This document shows, piece after piece, positions 1-6,616 of a stretch of 12,561 nucleotides of DNA. Location: assembly GCA_003487665.1 (NCBI GenBank), contig DNFA01000069.1, positions 360 to 12,920 of the forward strand, given 5' to 3'. Both the position numbers and the translations under genes were made by a program. Within the stretch, counting starts at the first letter, position 1; each line of letters begins with the position of its first letter. The notes beneath the pieces were generated by a model. It made no database searches and was not told the DNA's origin. It saw only the letters and a program-made list of their open reading frames with translations. Source of the DNA: Oscillibacter sp. GTDB taxonomy: Bacteria > Bacillota > Clostridia > Oscillospirales > Oscillospiraceae.

Positions 1-150
1 GTAGGGCGGGGTGCCCTCACCCCGCCGCACAAGGGAGACGGATTCCCACGCCAGTGACGGCGGGGCACACGGGCCCCGCCCTACAGGGTGCGGCGGTCAT
101 ACAGGGCGGACAGAGTTGTCCGCCCCTACAAAGCAGAACAAGAACCGTGC
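1..150. repeat. Palindromic intergenic repeat block, left of lysine operon
   Basis: This stretch is non-coding and made of stacked palindromes. Positions 1-11 (GTAGGGCGGGG) are exactly inverted at 74-84 (CCCCGCCCTAC), giving an 84-bp unit with 11-bp terminal inverted repeats, like a small MITE-type element. A second hairpin, GGGCGGACA...TGTCCGCCC, lies at 104-125. Two parts recur in inverted orientation beyond the other end of the lysine operon: 33-52 matches 8399-8418 (20 of 20), and 104-150 matches 8320-8366 (44 of 47). Short open frames here read the same repeat and have no protein-like features. No transposase is present. The left edge of the block may lie outside the window. Confidence 0.75.
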
Positions 151-160
151 AAATACGGCA

Positions 161-193
161 AAGCACCCCTGCAGCTTTGCCGCAGGGGTGCTT
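161..193 (-). terminator. Terminator of the lysine fermentation operon
   Basis: A perfect 12-bp stem (161-172 with 182-193, AAGCACCCCTGC and its complement) with a 9-nt loop begins about 10 nt after the atoA stop codon. On the minus strand the stem is followed by only a short U-run (UUUGCCGUAUUUG), so the hairpin is strong but the U-tract is weak. Its position at the 3' end of the eight-gene run makes it the natural operon terminator. Confidence 0.75.
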
Positions 194-203
194 CAGCCTG
201 TAC

Positions 204-872
204 TCAGTCGAGCATGCTCTTGAGGTCAACGGCGACCTCGAAGGGAGCGGCCGTGGCTTCCTTGATCTGATCGACAGTGAACTCGGGGTTGATCTCGGTC
301 ATCAGCAGGCCGTTCTCGGTGACCTCGAACACGCACATCTCGGTGATGATCTTATTCACGCAGTGAGAGGCGGTCAGGGGCAGACGGCACTTCTCGAAGA
401 TCTTGGGGTTGCCCTTGGCGGTGTGCTCCATGCAAACGATGCAGTGCTTAGCGCCCACGCACAGATCCATGGCGCCGCCCATACCGGGCATCTTCTTGCC
501 GGGAATGATCCAGTTGGCCAGATTGCCCTCGGCGTCCACCTCCAGCGCGCCCAGGAAGCAGGCGTCCACGTGGCCGCCGCGGATCAGGCCGAAGTTGCTG
601 GCGGAATCGATGAAACCGCCGCCGTAGGCCACGGAAGCAGGGCTGCCGCCCGCGTCCACAACGTGGTACGGATCGTAGTTCTCGTCGCCCTCCTTGGGTG
701 CCTTGCCTGCGGAGACGATACCCAGCTCAGCGTGGATGATCAGCTCCACGCCCTCGGGCAGGTAGTGGGGGATCAGGGTGGGCAGACCGATGCCCAGATT
801 CACGACGTCGCCATCTTTCAGCTCTTTGGCGCAGCGCTTGGCAATAAAGCCCTTGATCTCAGACTTTTCCAT
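204..872 (-). CDS. atoA: Butyryl-CoA:acetoacetate CoA-transferase, beta subunit
   Basis: This 222-residue protein is the beta subunit of a two-subunit family I CoA-transferase (AtoA/CtfB/ScoB type). With AtoD it should move CoA from butyryl-CoA (or acetyl-CoA) to the acetoacetate released by Kce, giving acetoacetyl-CoA for thiolysis. Family landmarks are visible: VNLGIGLPT (residues 25-33), FGLIRGGHVDACFLGALEVD, NLANWIIPGKKMPGMGGAMDL near the middle, and MPLTASHCVN-like LPLTASHCVN. The catalytic glutamate is expected at E49 in HAELGIVSAG; most relatives have SENG there, so the Asn is replaced by Leu. The ATG at 872 was chosen because it overlaps the atoD stop (TAATG), indicating translational coupling; an upstream in-frame ATG at 908 would lie inside atoD. 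The substrate assignment comes from operon context; acetate/acetoacetate transferase is an alternative. Confidence 0.9.
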   Translation of the reverse strand: MEKSEIKGFIAKRCAKELKDGDVVNLGIGLPTLIPHYLPEGVELIIHAELGIVSAGKAPKEGDENYDPYHVVDAGGSPASVAYGGGFIDSASNFGLIRGGHVDACFLGALEVDAEGNLANWIIPGKKMPGMGGAMDLCVGAKHCIVCMEHTAKGNPKIFEKCRLPLTASHCVNKIITEMCVFEVTENGLLMTEINPEFTVDQIKEATAAPFEVAVDLKSMLD

Positions 873-1564
873 TACTTTCTGTCTCCTTCCACGATGTAGT
901 TCACGCACATACCGTAGGTATGGACGTTCTCCGGCTCAATATCGCCCACGGGAACGATATACTCGCACTCAGCGATAACGGTGTCAGCGGCGGTGGCCAT
1001 GACAACGTTGAAGTTGCGCATGGTGCCCTTGTACCAGCAGTTGCCGTACTCGTCGCACTTATAGGCGCCCAGCAGGGCGAAGTCGGCGTGGATGGGCTTC
1101 ATCAGCAGATAATCCTTGCCGTCCACGGTGTGGCGACCCAGGCAGAAGGGGGACTCCTCCACCAGCGTATCGATGCCCACGGGAGTCAGCACGCCGCCCA
1201 GACCGGCGCCGCCGGCGCGGATGCACTCAGCCAGGGTGCCCTGGGGCAGCAGGTTGACCTCCAGCGTACCCTCGGTGTTCTGCTGGCCGACCTCGGGGGT
1301 CATGCCCACGTGGGTGGCGATCACGCGCTTGACCTGATGGTTGTGGATCAGCTCGGCGATGCCGAAGAACTCCTCACCCATGGGGCCGGTCGCACGACCC
1401 ATATCGTTGGCGATCAGGGTCAGATCCTTGGTGCCCCGTGCCACCAGCTCCTTGACGATAGCACGCGCCTGGCCGCAAGCCAGGAAGCCGCCGCACATAA
1501 TGGTAGCGCCGTCGGGGATCATGGCTGCCGCTTCCTTGGCAGTCAATACAGGTTTCTTTGCCAT
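872..1564 (-). CDS. atoD: Butyryl-CoA:acetoacetate CoA-transferase, alpha subunit
   Basis: This 230-residue protein is the alpha subunit of the CoA-transferase completed by the next gene, atoA. The N-terminal Gly-rich loop ATIMCGGFLACGQA (about residues 20-33) corresponds to the GGF.G.G CoA-transferase signature of AtoD/CtfA. The sequences GGAGLGGVLTPVGIDTLVEE and DFALLGAYKCDEYGNCWYKG are also typical of alpha subunits. Length is normal for the family. The ATG at 1564 is preceded by AGGAGG at good spacing. The gene follows kamE after an 82-nt gap holding a very strong hairpin, and it is coupled to atoA by a 1-nt stop/start overlap. The transferase recovers CoA from butyryl-CoA and returns acetoacetate to the CoA pool, closing the lysine route without spending ATP. 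That role is inferred from context and from known lysine fermenters. Confidence 0.9.
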   Translation of the reverse strand: MAKKPVLTAKEAAAMIPDGATIMCGGFLACGQARAIVKELVARGTKDLTLIANDMGRATGPMGEEFFGIAELIHNHQVKRVIATHVGMTPEVGQQNTEGTLEVNLLPQGTLAECIRAGGAGLGGVLTPVGIDTLVEESPFCLGRHTVDGKDYLLMKPIHADFALLGAYKCDEYGNCWYKGTMRNFNVVMATAADTVIAECEYIVPVGDIEPENVHTYGMCVNYIVEGDRK

Positions 1565-1594
1565 TTCTGTTCCTCCTACTTATTTCGTTGCATT

Positions 1595-1635
1595 GACCAC
1601 CGAGCCAGCCGGCATCTCCGGCCGACCCGGTGGTC
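1595..1635 (-). other. Strong intercistronic hairpin between kamE and atoD
   Basis: Read as minus-strand RNA, 1595-1612 pairs with 1618-1635 as an unbroken 18-bp stem with a 5-nt loop (AGAUG). Three of the pairs are G.U wobbles (1623/1607, 1625/1605, 1627/1603). On the plus strand these would be A/C mismatches, so the fold suits the operon mRNA specifically. It starts about 11 nt after the kamE stop and ends about 30 nt before the atoD start. No U-tract follows, so it is not a standard terminator. It could protect or separate the upstream mRNA or lower atoDA expression; the role is inferred. Confidence 0.65.
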
Positions 1636-1646
1636 GTTGCTGCATT

Positions 1647-2435
1647 TTACTTCATGCCGCGCTTGACCATTTCGGTCACGGCGAAGGACGCCACGTCGTC
1701 GGCATACTTGCCGGCGCCGAAGCCGGCGTCAAAGCCCAGCTCCTTGGCCAACTCATGGGTGATACGGGGACCGCCGCAGCAGACAACGAACTTGTCGCGC
1801 AGACCTTCGGCCTCCAGCAGCTCGATGAGGTTGGTCAGGTTCTGGATGTGAACATCCTTCTGGGTCACGGTCTGGCTGACCAGCAGCACGTCGGCGTGCA
1901 GCTCCAGCGCCTTCTTGATGAACTCCTCGTTGGGAACCTGAGAGCCTAGGTTGTACGCCTCGATCATCTCGTAGCGCTCCAGACCATAGTGACCGGCAAA
2001 GCCCTTGCGGTTCATGATGGCGTCGATACCCACGGTGTGGGCGTCGGTGCCGGTGGAGGCACCCACCATCACGACCTTGCGGCCAATATGCTCACGGATG
2101 TACTCGTTGGTGTCCTCCATGCTCATCACGTCGGACTCCACGGTGATGACGTGGATATCCTCGTAGTTCACGGAGTGTACGCAGCTGCCGTAGACCACAT
2201 AGAAGGTGAACTCCTTGTCCAGCGCGGTATGATAGGCCACGTTGGGCTCCTCAAGACCCATCTTCTTGGCGATCTGGCGGGCAGCCTCCTCACCGCGCTC
2301 ATCATCCTTGATGGGCAGGGTGAAGCTGGTCTGTACCTTACCGTCGTTCATGGTATCGCCGTAAGGCTTCAGGCGGGTCAGATCCAGCGTTGTATCGAAA
2401 TCGATCTTATGGGTATTATACAGTCCGCTGCTCAT
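1647..2435 (-). CDS. kamE: Lysine 5,6-aminomutase, beta subunit (B12-binding)
   Basis: This 262-residue protein is the cobalamin-binding subunit of D-lysine/L-beta-lysine 5,6-aminomutase. The complex moves the terminal amino group of beta-lysine to C5, giving 3,5-diaminohexanoate, by an adenosylcobalamin- and PLP-dependent radical mechanism. The B12 motif DxHxxG is present as DAHTVG at 131-136, with H133 as the cobalt ligand. K144 in NRKGFAGHYG is at the position of the PLP-binding lysine of the characterised enzyme (Lys144 beta). The C-terminal Rossmann-type B12 domain includes DVLLVSQTVTQKDVH and VVCCGGPRI. The start at 2435 overlaps the kamD stop (ATGA), so the two subunits are translationally coupled. 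Length and motifs match the family closely; I see no sign of inactivation. Confidence 0.96.
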   Translation of the reverse strand: MSSGLYNTHKIDFDTTLDLTRLKPYGDTMNDGKVQTSFTLPIKDDERGEEAARQIAKKMGLEEPNVAYHTALDKEFTFYVVYGSCVHSVNYEDIHVITVESDVMSMEDTNEYIREHIGRKVVMVGASTGTDAHTVGIDAIMNRKGFAGHYGLERYEMIEAYNLGSQVPNEEFIKKALELHADVLLVSQTVTQKDVHIQNLTNLIELLEAEGLRDKFVVCCGGPRITHELAKELGFDAGFGAGKYADDVASFAVTEMVKRGMK

Positions 2436-3991
2436 GCTCCCACCTTGCCTTTCATGACTTCAATGAACGGGTTGAAGTATTTGTCGTCCTTGATCACAAC
2501 ACCGGCCAGGCCCTTGCCGCCATCCTTGGGGCGCTTCACGTCGGCGAAGATGCCCTTCTCGATGGTGGTGAACAGACCCAGCTTCTCGATCTCGGCCAGC
2601 AGGTCGGTGGCCTTGGTCAGCACCTCGTTGGCGCGGGTACGGATGATGCCGCCCTCTTTGTAGGTCAGCTCGTCGCCCAGATCCTTCATGGTGCGGAAGA
2701 TGTACTGCGCGTTCTCGATGGACAGCGCGCGGTCGGACATGAACGGGGTGTGGATAGCCTCGGTCATCATACCCAGCAGGCACAGCTTCTGGTTGGTCAG
2801 GATGGTCACCATGTTGAACAGGGCGTCCTGAATGTGACCGCGGAAGATGTTGCCGGTCATGAACTTGGTGGGAGGCATGTACTTCAAGGGCGCGTTGGGG
2901 AAAATCTCACGTGCCATCTGTGCCTGTGCCAGCTCATACAGGAAGGTGTCCTCCACGGCGGGATCCATCTCGAAGGCGTGACCCAGACCCATCTGCTCCT
3001 CGCGCATACCGGCGGTCTTGGCGAACGCCTCGTTGATGAACTGAGAGGCCAGCACGGTGTGAGCCGCGGTGATGGCATCGTCGGTGGTCAGGTAGTTATC
3101 CTCACCGGTGTTGATAATGACGCCGGCGTAGCCGTTGATCACGCGGGAGAAATACTGATCCACGATGGTGCGCTGCATGTTGATGTCGCGGAACAGGATG
3201 CCGTACAGAGCGTCGTTCAGCATCACGTCCAGACGCTCCAGAGCGCCCATAGCGGCGATCTCGGGCATGCACAGGCCGGAGCAGTAGTTGCACAGCCGGA
3301 TATAGCGGTGCTGCTCCTCGCCCACCTCGTCCAGCGCGGCGCGCATGAGGCGGAAGTTCTCCTGGGTGGCGTAGGTGCCGCCGAAGCCCTCGGTGGTGGC
3401 GCCGTAAGGCACATAGTCCAGCAGGGACTGGCCGGTGGTGCGGATCACGGCGATGATGTCGGCGCCCTGCTTGGCGCCGGCCTTGGCCTGCGTGATATCC
3501 TCGTAGATATTGCCGGTAGCCACGATGATGTACAGGTACGGGCCTTCCTTATCGCCCCACTCCTTCAGGTAGGCGTTGCGCTTGCCCACGTTCTTATTGA
3601 TGCGCTCCATGGTGGCGTTCACCACGGGGGTGATGGCCGCGCGGATCTCCGCGTCGGTGTGGGCGGGGATCTTGCTCAGATCCAGCTCGCCGCTGTTCAC
3701 AGCCTCCGCCACGCCCTGGGGATCCTTGCCGGTCTCCACCATGGCGTTGCCGATGCACCATGCGGCGCCGGCGGGCAGCAGGGAGTTGGCCATCAGGTGG
3801 TCAACGACCACGTTGGGCAGAGGGACATCCATATCATTGACGCCATCGATACCCAGCAGACGGCAAACAGCGCGCTCCACCGTGACGGTGGTGTGCTGGT
3901 CAATGAAGTGCTGGGTGTCGTCCGCGATCTTGGCAGCGGAGGCACGGGCACGGTCGACCAGCTCAAAATTCAAGCCGAGTTTGCTTTCCAT
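2432..3991 (-). CDS. kamD: Lysine 5,6-aminomutase, alpha subunit
   Basis: This 519-residue protein is the large catalytic TIM-barrel subunit of lysine 5,6-aminomutase and partners KamE. It holds most of the PLP and substrate contacts and half of the adenosylcobalamin site. The sequence runs through the whole family fold without a gap, including the conserved segments TTGQSLLDYVPYGATTEGFG, HRYIRLCNYCSGLCMPEIA and LKYMPPTKFMTGNIFRGH. The ATG at 3991 lies 15 nt after the kamA stop behind a modest Shine-Dalgarno (GAAAGGG). The ORF ends in an ATGA overlap with kamE. In several known lysine fermenters, genes for MutS/MutL-like reactivating proteins (kamB, kamC) sit between kamA and kamD; here the gap is too short for any gene. 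The large open frame on the opposite strand is a codon-bias shadow. Confidence 0.95.
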   Translation of the reverse strand: MESKLGLNFELVDRARASAAKIADDTQHFIDQHTTVTVERAVCRLLGIDGVNDMDVPLPNVVVDHLMANSLLPAGAAWCIGNAMVETGKDPQGVAEAVNSGELDLSKIPAHTDAEIRAAITPVVNATMERINKNVGKRNAYLKEWGDKEGPYLYIIVATGNIYEDITQAKAGAKQGADIIAVIRTTGQSLLDYVPYGATTEGFGGTYATQENFRLMRAALDEVGEEQHRYIRLCNYCSGLCMPEIAAMGALERLDVMLNDALYGILFRDINMQRTIVDQYFSRVINGYAGVIINTGEDNYLTTDDAITAAHTVLASQFINEAFAKTAGMREEQMGLGHAFEMDPAVEDTFLYELAQAQMAREIFPNAPLKYMPPTKFMTGNIFRGHIQDALFNMVTILTNQKLCLLGMMTEAIHTPFMSDRALSIENAQYIFRTMKDLGDELTYKEGGIIRTRANEVLTKATDLLAEIEKLGLFTTIEKGIFADVKRPKDGGKGLAGVVIKDDKYFNPFIEVMKGKVGA

Positions 3992-4006
3992 AGTTTTCCC
4001 TTTCTC

Positions 4007-5257
4007 TTACTTCTTGACGTGACGCTCGTTACGCAGCAGCTTGGTGGGCTCCAGATAACGCTGCTTGGTACCCTCGGCGACCCATGCCACGCCGGTCTTC
4101 TCCGCCTTCTTCTTGCCGGTGCAGACGTCGCAGTGACAGTCCTGAACATAGTGCTCGGGCTGGGTGTAGGAGGTGATAACGCCCTCGAAGTTGCGCAGGA
4201 TGACCTTGCGAGGCGTCTCGGAGATCAGATAGTTGGGCATAACGGGGGTCTTGCCGCCGCCGCCGGGGGCGTCCACCACGAAGGTGGGAACACAGTAGCC
4301 GGAGGTATGGCCGCGCAGAGCTTCCATGATCTCGATGCCCTTGGACACGGGAGTACGGAAGTGGCTCAGACCCAGGGAAGGATCGCAGGCATAGATGTAG
4401 TAAGGACGGACACGCATCTTGACCAGACCGTGAACCAGCTCCATCATCACGTGGGAGCAGTCGTTCACGCCGGCCAGCAGCACGGACTGGTTGCCCAGGG
4501 GGATACCGGCGTCAGCCAGCATAGCGCAGGCCTTGGCAGCCTCGGGAGTGAACTCCTTGGGGGTGTTGAAGTGGGTATTCAGCCACACGGGGTGATACTT
4601 CTTCAGCATGTTGCACAGCTCGGGAGTGATACGCTGGGGGCACACCACGGGGGTGCGGGAGCCCAGACGGACGATCTCCACGTGAGGAATGGCGCGCACG
4701 CGCTTGATGATGTACTCCAGAGTCTCGTCGTCGACCATCAGGGAGTCGCCGCCAGACAGCAGCACGTCACGAACCTCGGGATGAGCGGCCACATAGTCGA
4801 TGCACTTGTCGATCTGCGCCATGGGCACTTCACAGTCGTTCTGACCGGCGAAGCGGCGACGGGTGCAGTGACGGCAGTACATGGAGCACTGGTCGGTGAT
4901 CAGCAGCAGCACGCGGTCGGGATAGCGGTGAGTCAGGCCGGGGGTGGGAGAATCGGTGTCCTCGTGCAGAGGATCGGCATCCTCATAATCGGCATACTCC
5001 AGCTCCTCGGCGCGGGGGATAGCCATCTTGCGGATGGGATCAAACGGATCGTTCAGATCGATCAGGGACAGATAGTAGGGGGTGACGGCCATGCGCAGCT
5101 TGCCCAGAGTCTTGGCAACGCCGGCTTCCTCGTCGGGAGTCAGGGTCATATACTTCTTCAGATCCTCAACCGTCTCAGCGCGGTTAGCGACCTGCCAATG
5201 CCAGTCGTTCCACAGATTTTCGGGAACGTCAGCAAACAAACCGTTGCGAGTCTTCAT
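4007..5257 (-). CDS. kamA: L-lysine 2,3-aminomutase (radical SAM)
   Basis: This 416-residue radical SAM enzyme carries out the first step, L-lysine to L-beta-lysine, using a 4Fe-4S cluster, SAM and PLP. The cluster motif CxxxCxxC is CSMYCRHC (C124, C128, C131), followed by the TRRRFAG sequence typical of KamA. LLSGGDSLM (about 167-174) fits the SAM-binding region. K336 in PGGGGKTPVMPNY is at the PLP-lysine position, and D292 and D329 match the two aspartates that bind the substrate amino group in the clostridial enzyme. The C-terminal CHCDVC matches the cysteines that bind structural zinc. The ATG at 5257 was chosen because AAGGAGA lies just upstream and homologues start with this MKTRNGLF-type segment; a longer in-frame start at 5368 would run back through the intergenic hairpin into kdd. 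It precedes kamD by 15 nt. Confidence 0.96.
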   Translation of the reverse strand: MKTRNGLFADVPENLWNDWHWQVANRAETVEDLKKYMTLTPDEEAGVAKTLGKLRMAVTPYYLSLIDLNDPFDPIRKMAIPRAEELEYADYEDADPLHEDTDSPTPGLTHRYPDRVLLLITDQCSMYCRHCTRRRFAGQNDCEVPMAQIDKCIDYVAAHPEVRDVLLSGGDSLMVDDETLEYIIKRVRAIPHVEIVRLGSRTPVVCPQRITPELCNMLKKYHPVWLNTHFNTPKEFTPEAAKACAMLADAGIPLGNQSVLLAGVNDCSHVMMELVHGLVKMRVRPYYIYACDPSLGLSHFRTPVSKGIEIMEALRGHTSGYCVPTFVVDAPGGGGKTPVMPNYLISETPRKVILRNFEGVITSYTQPEHYVQDCHCDVCTGKKKAEKTGVAWVAEGTKQRYLEPTKLLRNERHVKK

Positions 5258-5303
5258 GTGCGTTTCTCCTTCACAAATAATCGTTGTTTTAGGTACGCCA
5301 AAG

Positions 5304-5333
5304 GCTGGGAGTCCCCCGAAGGGGACGCCCAGC
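5304..5333 (-). other. Intercistronic hairpin with UUCG tetraloop, kdd/kamA gap
   Basis: In the 91-nt gap between kdd and kamA, the minus-strand RNA folds as a 6-bp stem (GCUGGG/CCCAGC), a C.U mismatch, and a second 6-bp stem (GUCCCC/GGGGAC) capped by UUCG. C(UUCG)G is an exceptionally stable tetraloop. No U-run follows (CUUUGGCG), so complete termination is unlikely. Its place between a dehydrogenase gene and the first enzyme of the pathway suggests mRNA processing or stability control, which is inferred. Confidence 0.65.
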
Positions 5334-5348
5334 TTCGGTGAAAATCGT

Positions 5349-6401
5349 TTAGCAGTACTTCTCGTCAAACAGCTTGCGCAGCTTGGGGTTCTCGCGCAGC
5401 ACGTCCAGAGTGATCTGAGCGTGGTTCTTGGTGTAGCCGTTGCCGATGATCATGGTGACGTCCTTGCCGATACCCTCAGCGCCCAGAGCAGCCTTGGTGA
5501 AGGAGGTAGCCATGGAGAAGAAGTACACCAGACCGTCGTCGCGGACGGGCAGGATGGCGGACATCTCGCAGGACTCGATGTTCACGCAGCAGATGGACAG
5601 ATCGTACTCCTTGCCGTCGTTGGCAGCCAGAGCAGCCTCCATGACCTCAACGGGCTTGGTGCAGTCGGCCACGATCACGTCGGTGTACACGCCCAGCTCC
5701 ATCAGGCCGGGAACCTGCTTGGGATTGCGGACGACACCCACGACCTTACCCTTGGGGCCGACCTTCTTCATAGCTTCCCAACCGCACAGAACGCCGGACT
5801 TGCCGTTGGCGCCCAGGATCAGAACGCTGTCGCCCTCGTGGGGCAGCTTGCGAGCCTGCGCGGGAGCGCCGGCCACGTCCAGAGCGGCCAGAGCCAGAGG
5901 CTCGGACATATCATCGGGCATCTTGGCATACAGAGCGGACTCGAACAGGATGGCCTTGCCGACGATGTCAACGCGGTCGATATCCTTGTGGATAGCCAGG
6001 ATCTTGTCGATCTTCAGCGGGGTCATGGACAGGGAAACCAGGGAGACGATCTTGTCGCCTTCCTTCAGGTCGAAGCCGGGCTTCTTCTTCAGATCCTCGC
6101 CGATGTGAGCGACGACGCCCTTGAACATACCGCCGGAACCGGTGACAGGATTCTGCTGCTTGCCGCGCTCAGCGACGATGCCCAGGATCATTTCGCCGAT
6201 CTTCTTCTCGTCGCCGCCGCAGGCCTCAGAGATCTGGGTGAAGGAAGCGGAGTCGATGTTCAGGGAGGTGACGTCGCAGACGATCTCGTTGGAATAGACC
6301 TTGCTCATGTCGTTGTCGATCTTCCACGCAGCCTGGGTCAGAACGCCCTTGGGCTCGATAACGCGGTGAGTACCGTACTTGTTGCCTTTCAGTTCAGCCA
6401 T
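5349..6401 (-). CDS. kdd: L-erythro-3,5-diaminohexanoate dehydrogenase
   Basis: This 350-residue enzyme oxidatively deaminates 3,5-diaminohexanoate to 3-keto-5-aminohexanoate with NAD(P), releasing ammonia. The protein resembles a medium-chain, alcohol-dehydrogenase-like fold. The Rossmann loop LILGANGKSGVLCG (about residues 194-207) is clear, and the following GKVVGVVRNPKQV segment is the second beta-strand of the nucleotide-binding domain. The N-terminus (MAELKGNKYGTHRVIEPKG) and SLNIDSASFTQI match characterised Kdd proteins as I know them. Length is as expected. The ATG at 6401 has AGGAGG at ideal spacing. The gene follows kce after a 215-nt structured gap and precedes kamA by 91 nt. Its place between kce and kamA/kamDE strongly supports the specific assignment over a generic dehydrogenase. 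Confidence 0.94.
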   Translation of the reverse strand: MAELKGNKYGTHRVIEPKGVLTQAAWKIDNDMSKVYSNEIVCDVTSLNIDSASFTQISEACGGDEKKIGEMILGIVAERGKQQNPVTGSGGMFKGVVAHIGEDLKKKPGFDLKEGDKIVSLVSLSMTPLKIDKILAIHKDIDRVDIVGKAILFESALYAKMPDDMSEPLALAALDVAGAPAQARKLPHEGDSVLILGANGKSGVLCGWEAMKKVGPKGKVVGVVRNPKQVPGLMELGVYTDVIVADCTKPVEVMEAALAANDGKEYDLSICCVNIESCEMSAILPVRDDGLVYFFSMATSFTKAALGAEGIGKDVTMIIGNGYTKNHAQITLDVLRENPKLRKLFDEKYC

Positions 6402-6616
6402 TTTAGTTTCCTCCTAAAATTCATTTATAATTCTTTCTTTTAACAGCTTTCAGCGGACACTGAACGGATGCGTCGGATGGATGGGCGAGAAAATTTTTTG
6501 TCTGTCGAAGCGTGTGGTTTGCAGGAATACTTTGTGTATTTCAAAAAACACACGGGAAGGCAGGCGGAAAATTTTCCGTTCAGCCGCCGACAGCACTTCG
6601 TTCAGTGGCTGCTTCA
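6402..6616 (-). other. Structured 215-nt intercistronic region, kce to kdd
   Basis: No gene is visible here. The segment is AT-richer than its neighbours and holds several self-complementary elements: CGTTCAGTG at 6599-6607 and CCGTTCAG at 6576-6583 can both pair with CACTGAACGG at 6458-6467 about 110-150 nt away, and GGCGGAAAATTTTCCG (6563-6578) is palindromic in its core. TATAAA-like and CTGAAA-like boxes near 6425-6455 could form a weak internal minus-strand promoter for kdd, but the match is poor. No convincing terminator U-tract follows kce. Confidence 0.4.

Noticed and set aside
1..160. Possible CRISPR or direct-repeat array in the left palindromic region
   Set aside because: The repeats are palindromic, unequal and not regularly spaced by unique spacers.
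54..899. 281-codon plus-strand frame over the left repeat and atoA
   Set aside because: It starts in the repeat block and is antisense to atoA; no protein family features.
2390..5341. 983-codon open frame on the plus strand
   Set aside because: It is antisense to kamE, kamD and kamA, all with complete catalytic motifs. Its Gly/His/Val/Leu/Gln-rich composition is the shadow of GC-biased codons; no ribosome site or domain is visible.
5082..6443. 453-codon plus-strand frame opposite kamA and kdd
   Set aside because: Antisense shadow of kdd with the same low-complexity composition and no recognisable domain.
6556..6607. Intrinsic terminator after kce
   Set aside because: The hairpins near the kce stop are short or bulged, and no U-tract follows a stable stem directly.
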